A stretch of 64,000 nucleotides of DNA, taken from assembly GCF_000308855.1 (NCBI RefSeq), contig NZ_BAGM01000006.1:1-64000 (forward strand), written 5' to 3'. The DNA comes from Nocardia veterana NBRC 100344 (GTDB taxonomy: Bacteria; Actinomycetota; Actinomycetes; Mycobacteriales; Mycobacteriaceae). A model generated the notes under the pieces. It was not told the DNA's origin. It saw nothing but the letters and a program-made list of their open reading frames with translations, and did not search any database. Shown here piece after piece: positions 54,612-63,040 of the stretch. The translations under genes and the position numbers were made by a program. How positions within the stretch are numbered: the first letter of the stretch is position 1; each line of letters starts with the position of its first letter.

Positions 54612-54656
54612 GCCGGGTTGCCCCGGGTCGATCGGCACCGACCCGGGGCGCCCGGC
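54612..54656. terminator. Long hairpin between secreted protein and beta-lactamase genes
   Basis: The 11-bp stem GCCCCGGGTCG (54620-54630) / CGACCCGGGGC (54639-54649) is extended by GCCGGG (54612-54617) / CCCGGC (54651-54656). It separates two convergent genes and probably terminates both. Confidence 0.85.
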
Positions 54657-54701
54657 GTCTCCGCGCTACGGACCCGCATGGGCCGCAACGTTGTCCATCG
54701 C

Positions 54702-55652
54702 TCAGCGCGGCACGGGCGGGCCGTCCAGGCCGGCGACCGCGATCGCGGCGGCGCGGGCGACGGCGGCATTGTCGTATTCGGCGTCCGGCCGATCGCGGGT
54801 CGTCAGTACGGCCAGCACGATCGGTGCCCGCCCCGGCGGCCACACCACGGCGACATCGTTGCGCGTTCCGTACGCGCCCGCGCCCGTCTTGTCGCCCACC
54901 TGCCAATCCGTCGGTACGGCGGCGCGGATCAGCGCACCGCCGGTGGTGTTGGCGCGCAGCATCCCGGTCAGGACCTCGCGGTCGTCGGCGGCCACCGACG
55001 GATCCAGCACGTAGTGACGAAGATCGGCGGCCAGCGCGCGGGGCGTCGAGGTGTCGCGTTCGTCTCCCGGAACGGCCTCGTTGAGACTGGTTTCGGTGCG
55101 GTCCATCCGCGTGGTCGCATCGCCGATATCGCGCAGGCGCTGTTGTAGGCCCTGCGGTCCGCCCAGTTCGGCGAACATCAGATTGCCGGCCGTGTTGTCG
55201 CTGAACCGGACGGCGGCATCGAGGATCTCCCGCAGCGTCAGGCCCTGTTCGACGTGCGGTTCGGTGATCGGGGAATTGGGAACCAGATCGGCCCGGGTGT
55301 AGCTGACGTGGCGATCGAGTTCGGCCGGCGGCAGCGTGCTCAGCAGCGCGCCCGCGGCGAGCGCCTTGAATGTCGAGCAGTACGGAAAGCGCTCGTCGGC
55401 ACGGTATTCGACGGTCCGGCCGGTTCCGGTGTCGAGGGCGTAGAGGCCCAGCCGTCCCCGTAGCCGGGCTTCCAGATGGTGCAGTTCGCCCAGCGATTCG
55501 CCGGTAAGGGGAACTGCCGAGGTGGAGGTGGCCGCCGGGGTGGCCGGTGCGCCGGTGTCGGCGCCACAAGCACTCAGCGGCACGAGGGCGGCGAACGCGA
55601 TCAGTACGGTCGCGCGGCGGACGCGCGGGGGCCTGGTGCGGCGAGAAGTCAT
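54702..55652 (-). CDS. bla: Class A beta-lactamase lipoprotein
   Basis: 316 residues. Lipobox LSAC (Cys29) predicts a lipid-anchored enzyme. All class A motifs are there: STFK (Ser93, Lys96), SDN (151-153), the omega loop ETSLN (Glu187-Asn191) and KTG (255-257). It closely resembles the nocardial/mycobacterial penicillinases (FAR/BlaC type). It hydrolyses penicillins and cephalosporins. The start ATG 55652 follows AGGA by 9 nt. It is divergent from a LysR gene, the layout of the ampR-ampC systems. Confidence 0.94.
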   Translation of the reverse strand: MTSRRTRPPRVRRATVLIAFAALVPLSACGADTGAPATPAATSTSAVPLTGESLGELHHLEARLRGRLGLYALDTGTGRTVEYRADERFPYCSTFKALAAGALLSTLPPAELDRHVSYTRADLVPNSPITEPHVEQGLTLREILDAAVRFSDNTAGNLMFAELGGPQGLQQRLRDIGDATTRMDRTETSLNEAVPGDERDTSTPRALAADLRHYVLDPSVAADDREVLTGMLRANTTGGALIRAAVPTDWQVGDKTGAGAYGTRNDVAVVWPPGRAPIVLAVLTTRDRPDAEYDNAAVARAAAIAVAGLDGPPVPR

Positions 55653-55746
55653 CGTATCCATTCCTGGCGTGCGGGTGGCGGTGAGCGCTCGCAGCCAGAG
55701 TGGCAGGACCCAGAGCATGCTGTCCAAGACAGTTGTGGCGGGATCA

Positions 55747-55761
55747 ATGCCGATTCGGCAT
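55747..55761. promoter_or_regulatory. LysR-type T-N11-A box
   Basis: ATGCCGATTCGGCAT is a perfect 15-bp palindrome between bla and the LysR gene, holding T at 55748 and A at 55760 (T-N11-A). TGTC-CAA-GACA (55721-55731) nearby may be the activation site. Confidence 0.85.
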
Positions 55762-55774
55762 AGACTGCGCGGTC

Positions 55775-56674
55775 GTGGACATGGTGGCCGCCTGTAAGGC
55801 ATTCGTCGCGGTGAGCGGTCTCGGCAGTTTCACGGCGGGGGCGGCCGCCGCGCAGATCCCGCAGTCGGTGGCCAGCCGGCGAATCGCGGCGCTGGAACGC
55901 CACTTCGGCGCTCGGCTGCTGGAGCGAACCTCGCGCACCGCCGCGCTGACTTCGTTCGGCCGCGAGATGTTGCCCTCGGCGCGACGGTTGGTGGAAGCGG
56001 CCGAAGCCCTGGACCTGCACGCCGAACGCGCCCGGCAGCGTCCGTTTCGGCTGGCGCTGCCCGCCATCTGCGGTCCGGTGCCGGTGGCCCGGTTGATCGC
56101 CGATTGCCGGCAGGCGGATGTGCGGCTGGAACCGGAACCGGCCGATCCGCCCCGCCGCGCGGAGCTCGTCCGCACCCATGAGGTCCGGGCGGCGATAGTG
56201 GCGGTGCCCGACGATCGCGGTGCCTGGCGGGTGCCCCTGGGGCTGGCCGACGCCACCGGCTCGGATCGCACCCCGATTTATCTGGAAACCCTTCGGGTAC
56301 TGCGGCTTTCGGAGGGACAGCGGCGGCGCCGGGTGTGGATCCAGCCGGAGGACGATCTGCCGCACATCCGGGATCGGATCACCCGCTGCCGGGATGCGCT
56401 CGGGCTGCGGCCGGCGCAGGTCGTGGTGGCCCGATCGCTGGTGACCGCGGTCGCCGAGGTCTTCGACAGTGCGGACCTGCTGCTGTGCTCACCCGCTCAG
56501 GCCGCGGACCTGGGGTTGCACTGGCGAGCCATCGGTGAGTTGGAACCGGCCCGCGGATACGACATCGCGGCCGGATTGCCCGAGGACGCCGAACGCATCC
56601 GCGCGGTGGCGCCGGAATCGATCGGACGCTGTCTGGGTGTGCCCGATGCCGTCGTCGCGAACGAACGGAGCTGA
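55775..56674 (+). CDS. LysR family regulator, AmpR-like position
   Basis: 299 residues. The N-terminal winged helix is [40 protein letters not shown] and [20 protein letters not shown]. The C-terminal effector domain (about 95-295) resembles a periplasmic-binding fold. Start GTG 55775 or ATG 55781. It is divergent from a class A beta-lactamase over a perfect T-N11-A box and two nucleotides before a second beta-lactamase-fold gene, so it is likely to control both. Confidence 0.9.
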   Translation: MDMVAACKAFVAVSGLGSFTAGAAAAQIPQSVASRRIAALERHFGARLLERTSRTAALTSFGREMLPSARRLVEAAEALDLHAERARQRPFRLALPAICGPVPVARLIADCRQADVRLEPEPADPPRRAELVRTHEVRAAIVAVPDDRGAWRVPLGLADATGSDRTPIYLETLRVLRLSEGQRRRRVWIQPEDDLPHIRDRITRCRDALGLRPAQVVVARSLVTAVAEVFDSADLLLCSPAQAADLGLHWRAIGELEPARGYDIAAGLPEDAERIRAVAPESIGRCLGVPDAVVANERS

Positions 56675-56676
56675 AC

Positions 56677-57585
56677 GTGGGCGTCTCGACGGCACTGCGC
56701 CGGGCACGCACGGAACTGAGCGACGCGGGCCTGGACGGATCCGTGCTGGTCCGCGATCTCGACACCGGTGACGAGCTGGGCATCGACGCCGACCTCGAAT
56801 TGCCGATCGCCTCCCTCGTCAAGGTGCCGCTCGCGCTGGCGACGATGGAACGGGTGGTACGCGGTGAGATCGATCCGGCCGCACCGATGCGCGTACTGCC
56901 CGGCCGCAGCACGGTGGCGGGGCCGACCGGGCTCAGCAGATTTCGTCATCCGGCCACGGTCGCGGTCGAGGACCTGATGTACCTGAGTATCGCGATCAGC
57001 GACGGCGCCGCCACCGACGCGCTGTTCGAGCTGACCCCGCCGGAGGCGGTGACCGCCGAATTGCGCCGCCTCGGTCATCCGGGCATCACGGTGCGCCACC
57101 TGGCCGATGATCTGGTGCGCACCCCGGCCGAACGGTTCGCACCGGCGGACGGGCATCTCGCGCACGCCCTGGCCATCGAGGCCGCGACGGCCGGGCGCGG
57201 TCACCCGGTGGCCCAGCTCGACATCAGCCATGCCAATACCGGCACCGCCCGGGCGTTCGTCGATCTGCTCGCCGAACTGTGGCGGCCGGTCCGGGCGCAC
57301 CCCGCGGCCGCCGCCCGGATCCGGGAGTGGTTGGCCGCCAATCTGTTACGCCAACGTCTCGCACCCGATTTCAGCTCCGACGCCACCCGGTGGTCGTCGA
57401 AGACCGGCACGCTGTTGAATCTGCGGCACGAGACGGGCGTTGCCGAACACGCCGACGGGCAGACCTTGGCCGTCGCCGTGTTGACCCGGTCGCGGGTCCC
57501 TGCCGTGATCCAGCCCGGAGCGGAGGCCGCGATGGCGACCGCGGCCCGGATCATTCACGACGAACTGCGGATGCGCCCGTCGTGA
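56677..57585 (+). CDS. Beta-lactamase-fold serine hydrolase (atypical)
   Basis: 302 residues. The serine-enzyme motifs are SLVK (Ser46, Lys49), SDG (108-110, Asn replaced by Gly) and KTG (242-244). The ExxLN omega-loop motif that supplies the deacylating Glu in true class A enzymes is not visible. There is no signal peptide, so it would act in the cytosol or by another route. It looks like the 'class A beta-lactamase-related serine hydrolase' group. GTG 56677 starts 2 nt after the LysR stop, so they form an operon. Confidence 0.82.
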   Translation: MGVSTALRRARTELSDAGLDGSVLVRDLDTGDELGIDADLELPIASLVKVPLALATMERVVRGEIDPAAPMRVLPGRSTVAGPTGLSRFRHPATVAVEDLMYLSIAISDGAATDALFELTPPEAVTAELRRLGHPGITVRHLADDLVRTPAERFAPADGHLAHALAIEAATAGRGHPVAQLDISHANTGTARAFVDLLAELWRPVRAHPAAAARIREWLAANLLRQRLAPDFSSDATRWSSKTGTLLNLRHETGVAEHADGQTLAVAVLTRSRVPAVIQPGAEAAMATAARIIHDELRMRPS

Positions 57586-57666
57586 CGGCTCCCATCGTTG
57601 CCGGACAGTTTTGTTCCCGATGCGTGTAACCGGTGAGCGAATCGCACCGGCGGGTCATCGTCGGGT

Positions 57667-58884
57667 ATGGCCTCCACAGCACCACAGCAGATCTCCGATC
57701 GCGATCTCGACGACATCTTCGGACCCGTGTTCGACCGCATCGCGGCCGGCGCGGTGGAACGGGAAATCGACCGCCGCCTGGCCTACGAGGAGGTCGACTG
57801 GTTGCGGCAGGCCGGGTTCGGCGCGCTGCGCGTGCCCGCCGAATACGGTGGCTTCGGTGTCAGTGTGCGCCAGCTGTTCCGGCTGCTGATCGACCTGGCC
57901 GCAGCGGAATCGAATCTGCCGCAGGCGCTGCGGGTGCATTTCTCCTTCGTCGAGGATCAGCTGCTGGCCGAGCCCGGCCCCGAGCGCGAGTACTGGCTGC
58001 GCGCCGCCGGCTCCGGATCGCTGGTCGGCAATGCGATCACCGAACCGGGGGTGGGCGCCGTCGATCGTTATCGCACCCGGCTCACGCCCGGCGCCGGCAC
58101 CGACTGGCTGCTCAACGGCACCAAGTACTACAGCACCGGCTCGCTGTATGCCGACTACATCCTGGTCGCGGCCGATCGGGAGGGTGAACGGGTCTCGGTC
58201 CTCGTCGACGCGAAGGCCGACGGTGTCCGCCAGAACGACGACTGGGACGGTTTCGGCCAGCGGCTGACCGCCAGCGGCACAACCGAATTCAACGACGTCC
58301 GGGTACCGCGGGAACGGGTGCTGGGCCCCGGCTACGGCGCGCCCGGTCGCACGTACGCGACCTCGTATCTGCAGCTGGTGCAGTTGGCGGTGCTCGCCGG
58401 TATCGCTCAGCGCGCCGAATCCGATGTGCGGGCCTGGGTTGCGGACCGCACCCGCTCCTACACCCATTCGGCCGCCGATCTGCCGCGTCACGACCCCTTG
58501 GTGCAGCAGGTGATCGGCAAGCTGTCGGCCGCCGCGTTCGGTGCTCGGGCCAGTGTGCTGGCCGTCGCCGACCTGTTGGACGAGGTGCTGGCCGCGGGCG
58601 CCCAGGACGAGGCGGCGCTGGATGCGGTCGAATTGGCCTCGGCGCAGGCACAACTCGGCGTGATCGAGACCGTGCTGACCGCGACGACCGACCTGTTCGA
58701 GGTCGGCGGAGCGTCCATCACCTCCGAAACGCTTCGGCTCGACCGGCATTGGCGCAATGCCCGCACCATCTCGGTGCACAACCCGGCGATCCAGAAGGCA
58801 CGCGCGATCGGCGATCATCTGCTCAACGGCGCCGAACTGCCCTTCGCCTGGAGTGCCGGAGCGCGGGACGGCGGCCGGCGATGA
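57667..58884 (+). CDS. Acyl-CoA dehydrogenase-fold flavin monooxygenase (SfnB/DszC-like)
   Basis: 405 residues. The acyl-CoA dehydrogenase fold is seen in RQAGFGALRVPAEYGGFGVS, WLLNGTKYYSTGSLYADYIL and FNDVRVPRERVLGPGYG, with the FAD/helical C-domain containing VGGASITSETLRLDRHWRNA and RTISVHNPAIQKARAIG. These sequences match the DszC/SfnB group that oxygenates sulfur compounds with reduced flavin rather than dehydrogenating CoA esters. It opens a five-gene run; its stop overlaps the next start (ATGA). Probable role: S-oxygenation of an organosulfur compound. Confidence 0.88.
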   Translation: MASTAPQQISDRDLDDIFGPVFDRIAAGAVEREIDRRLAYEEVDWLRQAGFGALRVPAEYGGFGVSVRQLFRLLIDLAAAESNLPQALRVHFSFVEDQLLAEPGPEREYWLRAAGSGSLVGNAITEPGVGAVDRYRTRLTPGAGTDWLLNGTKYYSTGSLYADYILVAADREGERVSVLVDAKADGVRQNDDWDGFGQRLTASGTTEFNDVRVPRERVLGPGYGAPGRTYATSYLQLVQLAVLAGIAQRAESDVRAWVADRTRSYTHSAADLPRHDPLVQQVIGKLSAAAFGARASVLAVADLLDEVLAAGAQDEAALDAVELASAQAQLGVIETVLTATTDLFEVGGASITSETLRLDRHWRNARTISVHNPAIQKARAIGDHLLNGAELPFAWSAGARDGGRR

Positions 58885-60311
58885 CTCGACGGATCCGATT
58901 CAACGCCTTCGACATGAACTGCGTCGCGCACCAGTCACCGGGGCTGTGGCGCCATCCGCAGGATCAGTCCCATCGCTACAAGGAGCTCGGCTACTGGACC
59001 GAGTTGGCGAAGCTGCTGGAACGGGGACGTTTCGACGGCATCTTCATCGCCGACGTCCTGGGCATCTACGACATCTACGGTGGTAACGACATCGCCGCGC
59101 TGCGGCAGGGCGCTCAGGTGCCGGTGGCCGATCCGCTGCTGCTGGTCTCGGCCATGGCCGCGGTGACCGAGCATCTGGGTTTCGGCATCACCACCGGTAC
59201 CGGGTTCGAACATCCCTTCCCGTTCGCGCGGCGGCTGTCGACGCTGGATCATCTCACCAACGGCCGCCTGGGCTGGAACGTCGTGACCGGATACCTGCCG
59301 TCGGCGGCGGCGAATATGGGTGAATCCGAACATCTCGACCACGACGAGCGCTACAACCACGCCGACGAATATCTCGAGGTGCTGTACAAGCTCTGGGAGG
59401 GTTCCTGGGAGGACGACGCGGTGGTGCGCGATCGCGCCCAGGGCATCTACGTCGATCCGGCGAAGGTGCACCACATCGGCCACGTGGGAAAGCACTTCAC
59501 CGTGCCCGGTATTCACCTGTCCGAACCGTCGCCGCAGCGCACGCCGGTGATCTACCAGGCGGGCGCATCGCCGCGCGGAGTCACCTTCGCCGCCGAGAAC
59601 GCCGAGGCGATATTCGTCGCGGCACCGTCGAAACGAGTTCTGGCGCAAACTGTTTCCCGAATCCGCGACGCGCTGGAAACCGCGGGCCGGGATCGTTACG
59701 CGGCACGCATCTATGCGCTGGCGACGATCATCACCGACGCCACCGACGAAGCGGCACAGCGTAAACACGACGAATACCGGTCCTATGCCAGCGTGGAGGG
59801 CGGCCTGGTCTTCATGTCGGGTTGGATGGGAATCGACCTGTCCCGCTACGACCTCGACGATCCGATCGGCGAGGTGAACAGCAACGCGATCCGCTCGGCG
59901 GTGGCGGCGTTCCAGGAGTTCGACGACGACGGCCGGGAATGGACGGTGCGCGATATCGCCGCCTGGGCCGGAATCGGCGGGATGGGACCGGTTTTCGTCG
60001 GGTCCGGCACGACGGTCGCGGATCGGCTGCAGGAATGGGTCGAGGAAACCGATATCGACGGCTACAACCTGGCCTACGCGATCACCCCGGGCACGTTCGA
60101 AGACATTGTGGAGCACGTGGTTCCGGTACTCACCGAACGCGGCGCCTACCCGCGCGAGTATGTACCGGGCACATTGCGCAACGCGTTGTTCGGCGCGGGG
60201 GACCGGTTGCCCGACGACCACCGCGGCGCTCGGTACCGGGTGGGCGGCCCGGGCTCGACGAACCTGCCCGACGCACAGGTGCGCCCGGATTCCACCATCG
60301 CCGCCCGCTGA
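58881..60311 (+). CDS. NtaA/DszA-family FMNH2-dependent monooxygenase
   Basis: 476 residues, luciferase-like class C. The family hallmarks are FDMNCVAHQSPGLWRHP near the N-terminus, HPFPFARRLSTLDHLTNGRL, GWNVVTGYLPSAAANMG and PVIYQAGASPRGVTFAAENA. Members oxidise nitrilotriacetate, dimethylsulfide or dibenzothiophene sulfone. Here the neighbours (DszC/SfnB-like and SfnG) argue for a sulfur substrate such as dimethylsulfide (DmoA type). The ATG overlaps the upstream stop; the stop precedes the styrene-monooxygenase-like gene by 78 nt. Confidence 0.92.
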   Translation: MTRRIRFNAFDMNCVAHQSPGLWRHPQDQSHRYKELGYWTELAKLLERGRFDGIFIADVLGIYDIYGGNDIAALRQGAQVPVADPLLLVSAMAAVTEHLGFGITTGTGFEHPFPFARRLSTLDHLTNGRLGWNVVTGYLPSAAANMGESEHLDHDERYNHADEYLEVLYKLWEGSWEDDAVVRDRAQGIYVDPAKVHHIGHVGKHFTVPGIHLSEPSPQRTPVIYQAGASPRGVTFAAENAEAIFVAAPSKRVLAQTVSRIRDALETAGRDRYAARIYALATIITDATDEAAQRKHDEYRSYASVEGGLVFMSGWMGIDLSRYDLDDPIGEVNSNAIRSAVAAFQEFDDDGREWTVRDIAAWAGIGGMGPVFVGSGTTVADRLQEWVEETDIDGYNLAYAITPGTFEDIVEHVVPVLTERGAYPREYVPGTLRNALFGAGDRLPDDHRGARYRVGGPGSTNLPDAQVRPDSTIAAR

Positions 60312-60389
60312 TCGGCAAGCACGGCGCGATATCGATTCCCGCTGATCGCAACTGTCAACGAAAGGCACTGGCAGGCGCAGTATTTCGAT

Positions 60390-61769
60390 ATGACGAACCA
60401 GAATTCGAAACGTACCGCAGCCATCGTCGGCGCCGGCATCGCCGGTGTCACCGCCGCCCTCGGATTACAGCAGGCCGGGTTCGACGTGACCGTCTTCAGC
60501 GAACGTGACCAACGCAGCCTGCGCGACGACATTCCGGCGACCGGGACCGCGCTCGTCTTCGGCGAGGCGCAGGCGGCCGAAACCGCCCTCGGTCTGGATA
60601 CCTACGTGAATCGGGCGCCGCAGCACAGCGGGCTCAGCGTGCGAATCGCCGGGCCGGGACCCGAACGCCCCGAATTGATCGGATTCGACGGCGATTTCGA
60701 CGGGTTCGTCGGCGTCGCCGTCGACACCCGGCTCAAGGTGGACGAGCGGCTGACCGCCTTCATCGCCGGCGGCGGCCGGTTCGTCGTGGCGGCGGTGTCC
60801 CCGGAACGGCTGGATTCGATCGCCGCCGACCACGATCTGGTGCTGGTCGCGACCGGCCGCGCCGGTTTGTCCGAACTGTTTCCGATCGACGACGACCGCA
60901 CGGTGTACGCCGCGCCGCAGCGCAGCCTGCTGACCGTCACGGTCACCGGATTGGGCTATGGCCCCGAGGTTTTCGCCCCGCGCAGCGCGGCGGGCGGCGG
61001 CCACAGCGGCTTCTCCATCTTCGCCGATCAGGGTGAGGCGTGGTGGGGTCCGTATCTGCACAAGGATGCCGGCCCCACCTGGGCCTTCCTCGGCTGGGCT
61101 CGCCCGGGCAGCGACTGGGAGCAGCGGTTCGCCGCCGCGGACTCCGCCGAATCCGCGCACCGGATCGTCACCGAACTCTACCGGGACTACATCGACTGGG
61201 ATCTGCCCGAAGTGCTGGCCACGAAGGTGATCGCCGAGGACCCGCACTCGTGGTTGAAGGGTGCGGTGCGGCCGGTCGTGCGGCAGGGAGTGGGCTTCAC
61301 CGCGGGCGGGCATGCCGTGGCCGCCCTCGGCGATACCGCCGTCGCATACGACCCGATCGCGGGCCAGGGCGCGCAGAGCGGGCTGATCCAGGCACAGCGC
61401 CTGGTCGCGGCGGCGGCCGCGCACGACGGCCCGTTCGACGCCGCCTGGATCGAGGAGCAGTACCGCGGTTTCCTGCAGGCGCGTGCCGACGCGGCGGTGA
61501 AGGTCACCCGTCTGTTCCTGGGCGATCCCGAGCTGGCCGAGATCGGCAACCGCTTCTTCGCCGCCGCGGCCGTCGATCCTCGCGTCGCTTCGGTGCTGGT
61601 CAGCACCCTGCACAAGCCGCAGCCGCTGCTCCAGGTCAACTCGCTCGCCGATGCGGACGCGTTGCTCGAGCAGATCACCGGTGAGGACGCCGACGAGTTG
61701 GTGGCCAGGTTCCAGCCGGCCGGTCGATTCGAGCGTTCGCGCTACGGATCGGCGGTCGCCCCCGCGTAA
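60390..61769 (+). CDS. Styrene monooxygenase-like flavoprotein (StyA family)
   Basis: 459 residues. The FAD-binding motif is AAIVGAGIAGVTAALGLQQA near residue 10. The segment NRAPQHSGLSVRIAGPGPER and the C-terminal DPIAGQGAQSGLIQAQRLV belong to the StyA/indole-epoxidase group, which uses FADH2 from a separate reductase to epoxidise styrene or make sulfoxides. No StyB reductase gene is visible beside it. In the middle of a sulfur operon the likely job is S-oxidation of an aryl or alkyl sulfide. That is inference; SMOs are known to form sulfoxides. Confidence 0.88.
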   Translation: MTNQNSKRTAAIVGAGIAGVTAALGLQQAGFDVTVFSERDQRSLRDDIPATGTALVFGEAQAAETALGLDTYVNRAPQHSGLSVRIAGPGPERPELIGFDGDFDGFVGVAVDTRLKVDERLTAFIAGGGRFVVAAVSPERLDSIAADHDLVLVATGRAGLSELFPIDDDRTVYAAPQRSLLTVTVTGLGYGPEVFAPRSAAGGGHSGFSIFADQGEAWWGPYLHKDAGPTWAFLGWARPGSDWEQRFAAADSAESAHRIVTELYRDYIDWDLPEVLATKVIAEDPHSWLKGAVRPVVRQGVGFTAGGHAVAALGDTAVAYDPIAGQGAQSGLIQAQRLVAAAAAHDGPFDAAWIEEQYRGFLQARADAAVKVTRLFLGDPELAEIGNRFFAAAAVDPRVASVLVSTLHKPQPLLQVNSLADADALLEQITGEDADELVARFQPAGRFERSRYGSAVAPA

Positions 61770-61843
61770 CGGCTGCGGCACCGCCGATCCGATCCTGAGG
61801 ATTCAAACCCTCGTCCGATCGCGGCCGCGGTGTTGAAGTGAGA

Positions 61844-61879
61844 GGTGCGCCGAGTGCAGGTTGCCGTGCTCGGCGCACC
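61844..61879 (+). promoter_or_regulatory. Intercistronic hairpin before sfnG
   Basis: GGTGCGCCGAG (61844-61854) pairs exactly with CTCGGCGCACC (61869-61879) around a 14-nt loop. It lacks a T-run and stands 43 nt before the sfnG start. It may be a processing or attenuation element in the operon leader between two coding blocks. Confidence 0.6.
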
Positions 61880-61921
61880 ACCACAGCCTCGACGGGTATC
61901 CGTACAGTCACAGGAGTTTTG

Positions 61922-63040
61922 ATGACGACCGAGAAGATCGCCGATCGGACCCAGTTCGCGTACTGGGTGCCCAATGTCAGCGGCGGGCTCGTGACCAGCA
62001 CCATCGATCAGCGCACCAGCTGGGATTTCGAGTACAACAAGAAATTGGCGCGCACCGCGGAGAACAACGGCTTCGACTACGCGCTGTCCCAGGTGCGCTA
62101 CACGGCGTCCTACGGCGCCGAGTATCAGCACGAGTCGACGTCGTTCAGCCTGGCGCTGCTCGGCGCCACCGAGCGGCTGAAGGTGATCGCGGCAGTCCAT
62201 CCGGGTCTGTGGCACCCGGCGGTGCTGGCGAAATTCGGGGTCACCGCGGACCACCTGTCCGGCGGGCGGTTCGCGATCAATGTCGTATCCGGTTGGTTCG
62301 GCGGGGAGTTCACCGCGCTCGGGGAGCCCTGGCTCGAGCACGATGAGCGGTACCGGCGCAGCGCCGAATTCCTCGAGGTGATCCGCAAGTTGTGGACCGA
62401 GGACGACGTGAACTACGCCGGTGATTTCTACCGGATCCGTGATCTCACCCTGAAGCCCAAGCCGCTGAACACCCCGGAGCGGCCGAATCCCGAACTGTTC
62501 CAAGGCGGTAACTCCACGGCGGCGCGGCGCAACGGCGGCCGGTACGCGGACTGGTACTTCTCCAACGGTAAGGATTTCGACGGCGTGACCGAGCAGATCG
62601 CCGATGTCCGAGCGGTCGCGCGGGAACACAACCGCGAGGTGAAATTCGGGCTGAACGGTTTCATCATCGCCCGCGATACCGAGGCCGAGGCCCGCGACAC
62701 CCTGCGCGAGATCATCGAAAAGGCCGATCGGCCCGCCGTGGAGGGCTTCCGCGATGCCGTACAGCAGGCGGGTGCGTCCACGCGGGACGGCAAGGGGATG
62801 TGGGCCGATTCCACCTTCGAGGATCTGGTGCAGTACAACGACGGCTTCCGGACCCAGTTGATCGGGACACCGGAGCAGATCGCCGAGCGCATCGTCGCCT
62901 ACCGTGACCTCGGTGTGGATCTGATCCTGGCCGGTTTCCTGCACTTTCAGGAGGAGATCGAGTACTTCGGGGCCAAGGTGCTGCCGCTGGTTCGCGAATT
63001 GGAGGCGCAGCGCGAACCCGAACTGGCGGCGAGTCGATGA
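61922..63040 (+). CDS. sfnG: Dimethylsulfone monooxygenase
   Basis: 372 residues, FMNH2-dependent luciferase-like. MTTEKIADRTQFAYWVPNVS and GGLVTSTIDQRTSWDFEYN are the SfnG N-terminal signature. LSQVRYTASYGAEYQHEST, VVSGWFGGEFTALGEPWLEH and LFQGGNSTAARRNGGRYAD follow. The enzyme converts dimethylsulfone to methanesulfinate, which feeds sulfite release for growth. AGGAG lies 6 nt before ATG 61922, which overrides the longer upstream frame. Its stop overlaps the start of the next gene as ATGA. Confidence 0.93.
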   Translation: MTTEKIADRTQFAYWVPNVSGGLVTSTIDQRTSWDFEYNKKLARTAENNGFDYALSQVRYTASYGAEYQHESTSFSLALLGATERLKVIAAVHPGLWHPAVLAKFGVTADHLSGGRFAINVVSGWFGGEFTALGEPWLEHDERYRRSAEFLEVIRKLWTEDDVNYAGDFYRIRDLTLKPKPLNTPERPNPELFQGGNSTAARRNGGRYADWYFSNGKDFDGVTEQIADVRAVAREHNREVKFGLNGFIIARDTEAEARDTLREIIEKADRPAVEGFRDAVQQAGASTRDGKGMWADSTFEDLVQYNDGFRTQLIGTPEQIAERIVAYRDLGVDLILAGFLHFQEEIEYFGAKVLPLVRELEAQREPELAASR

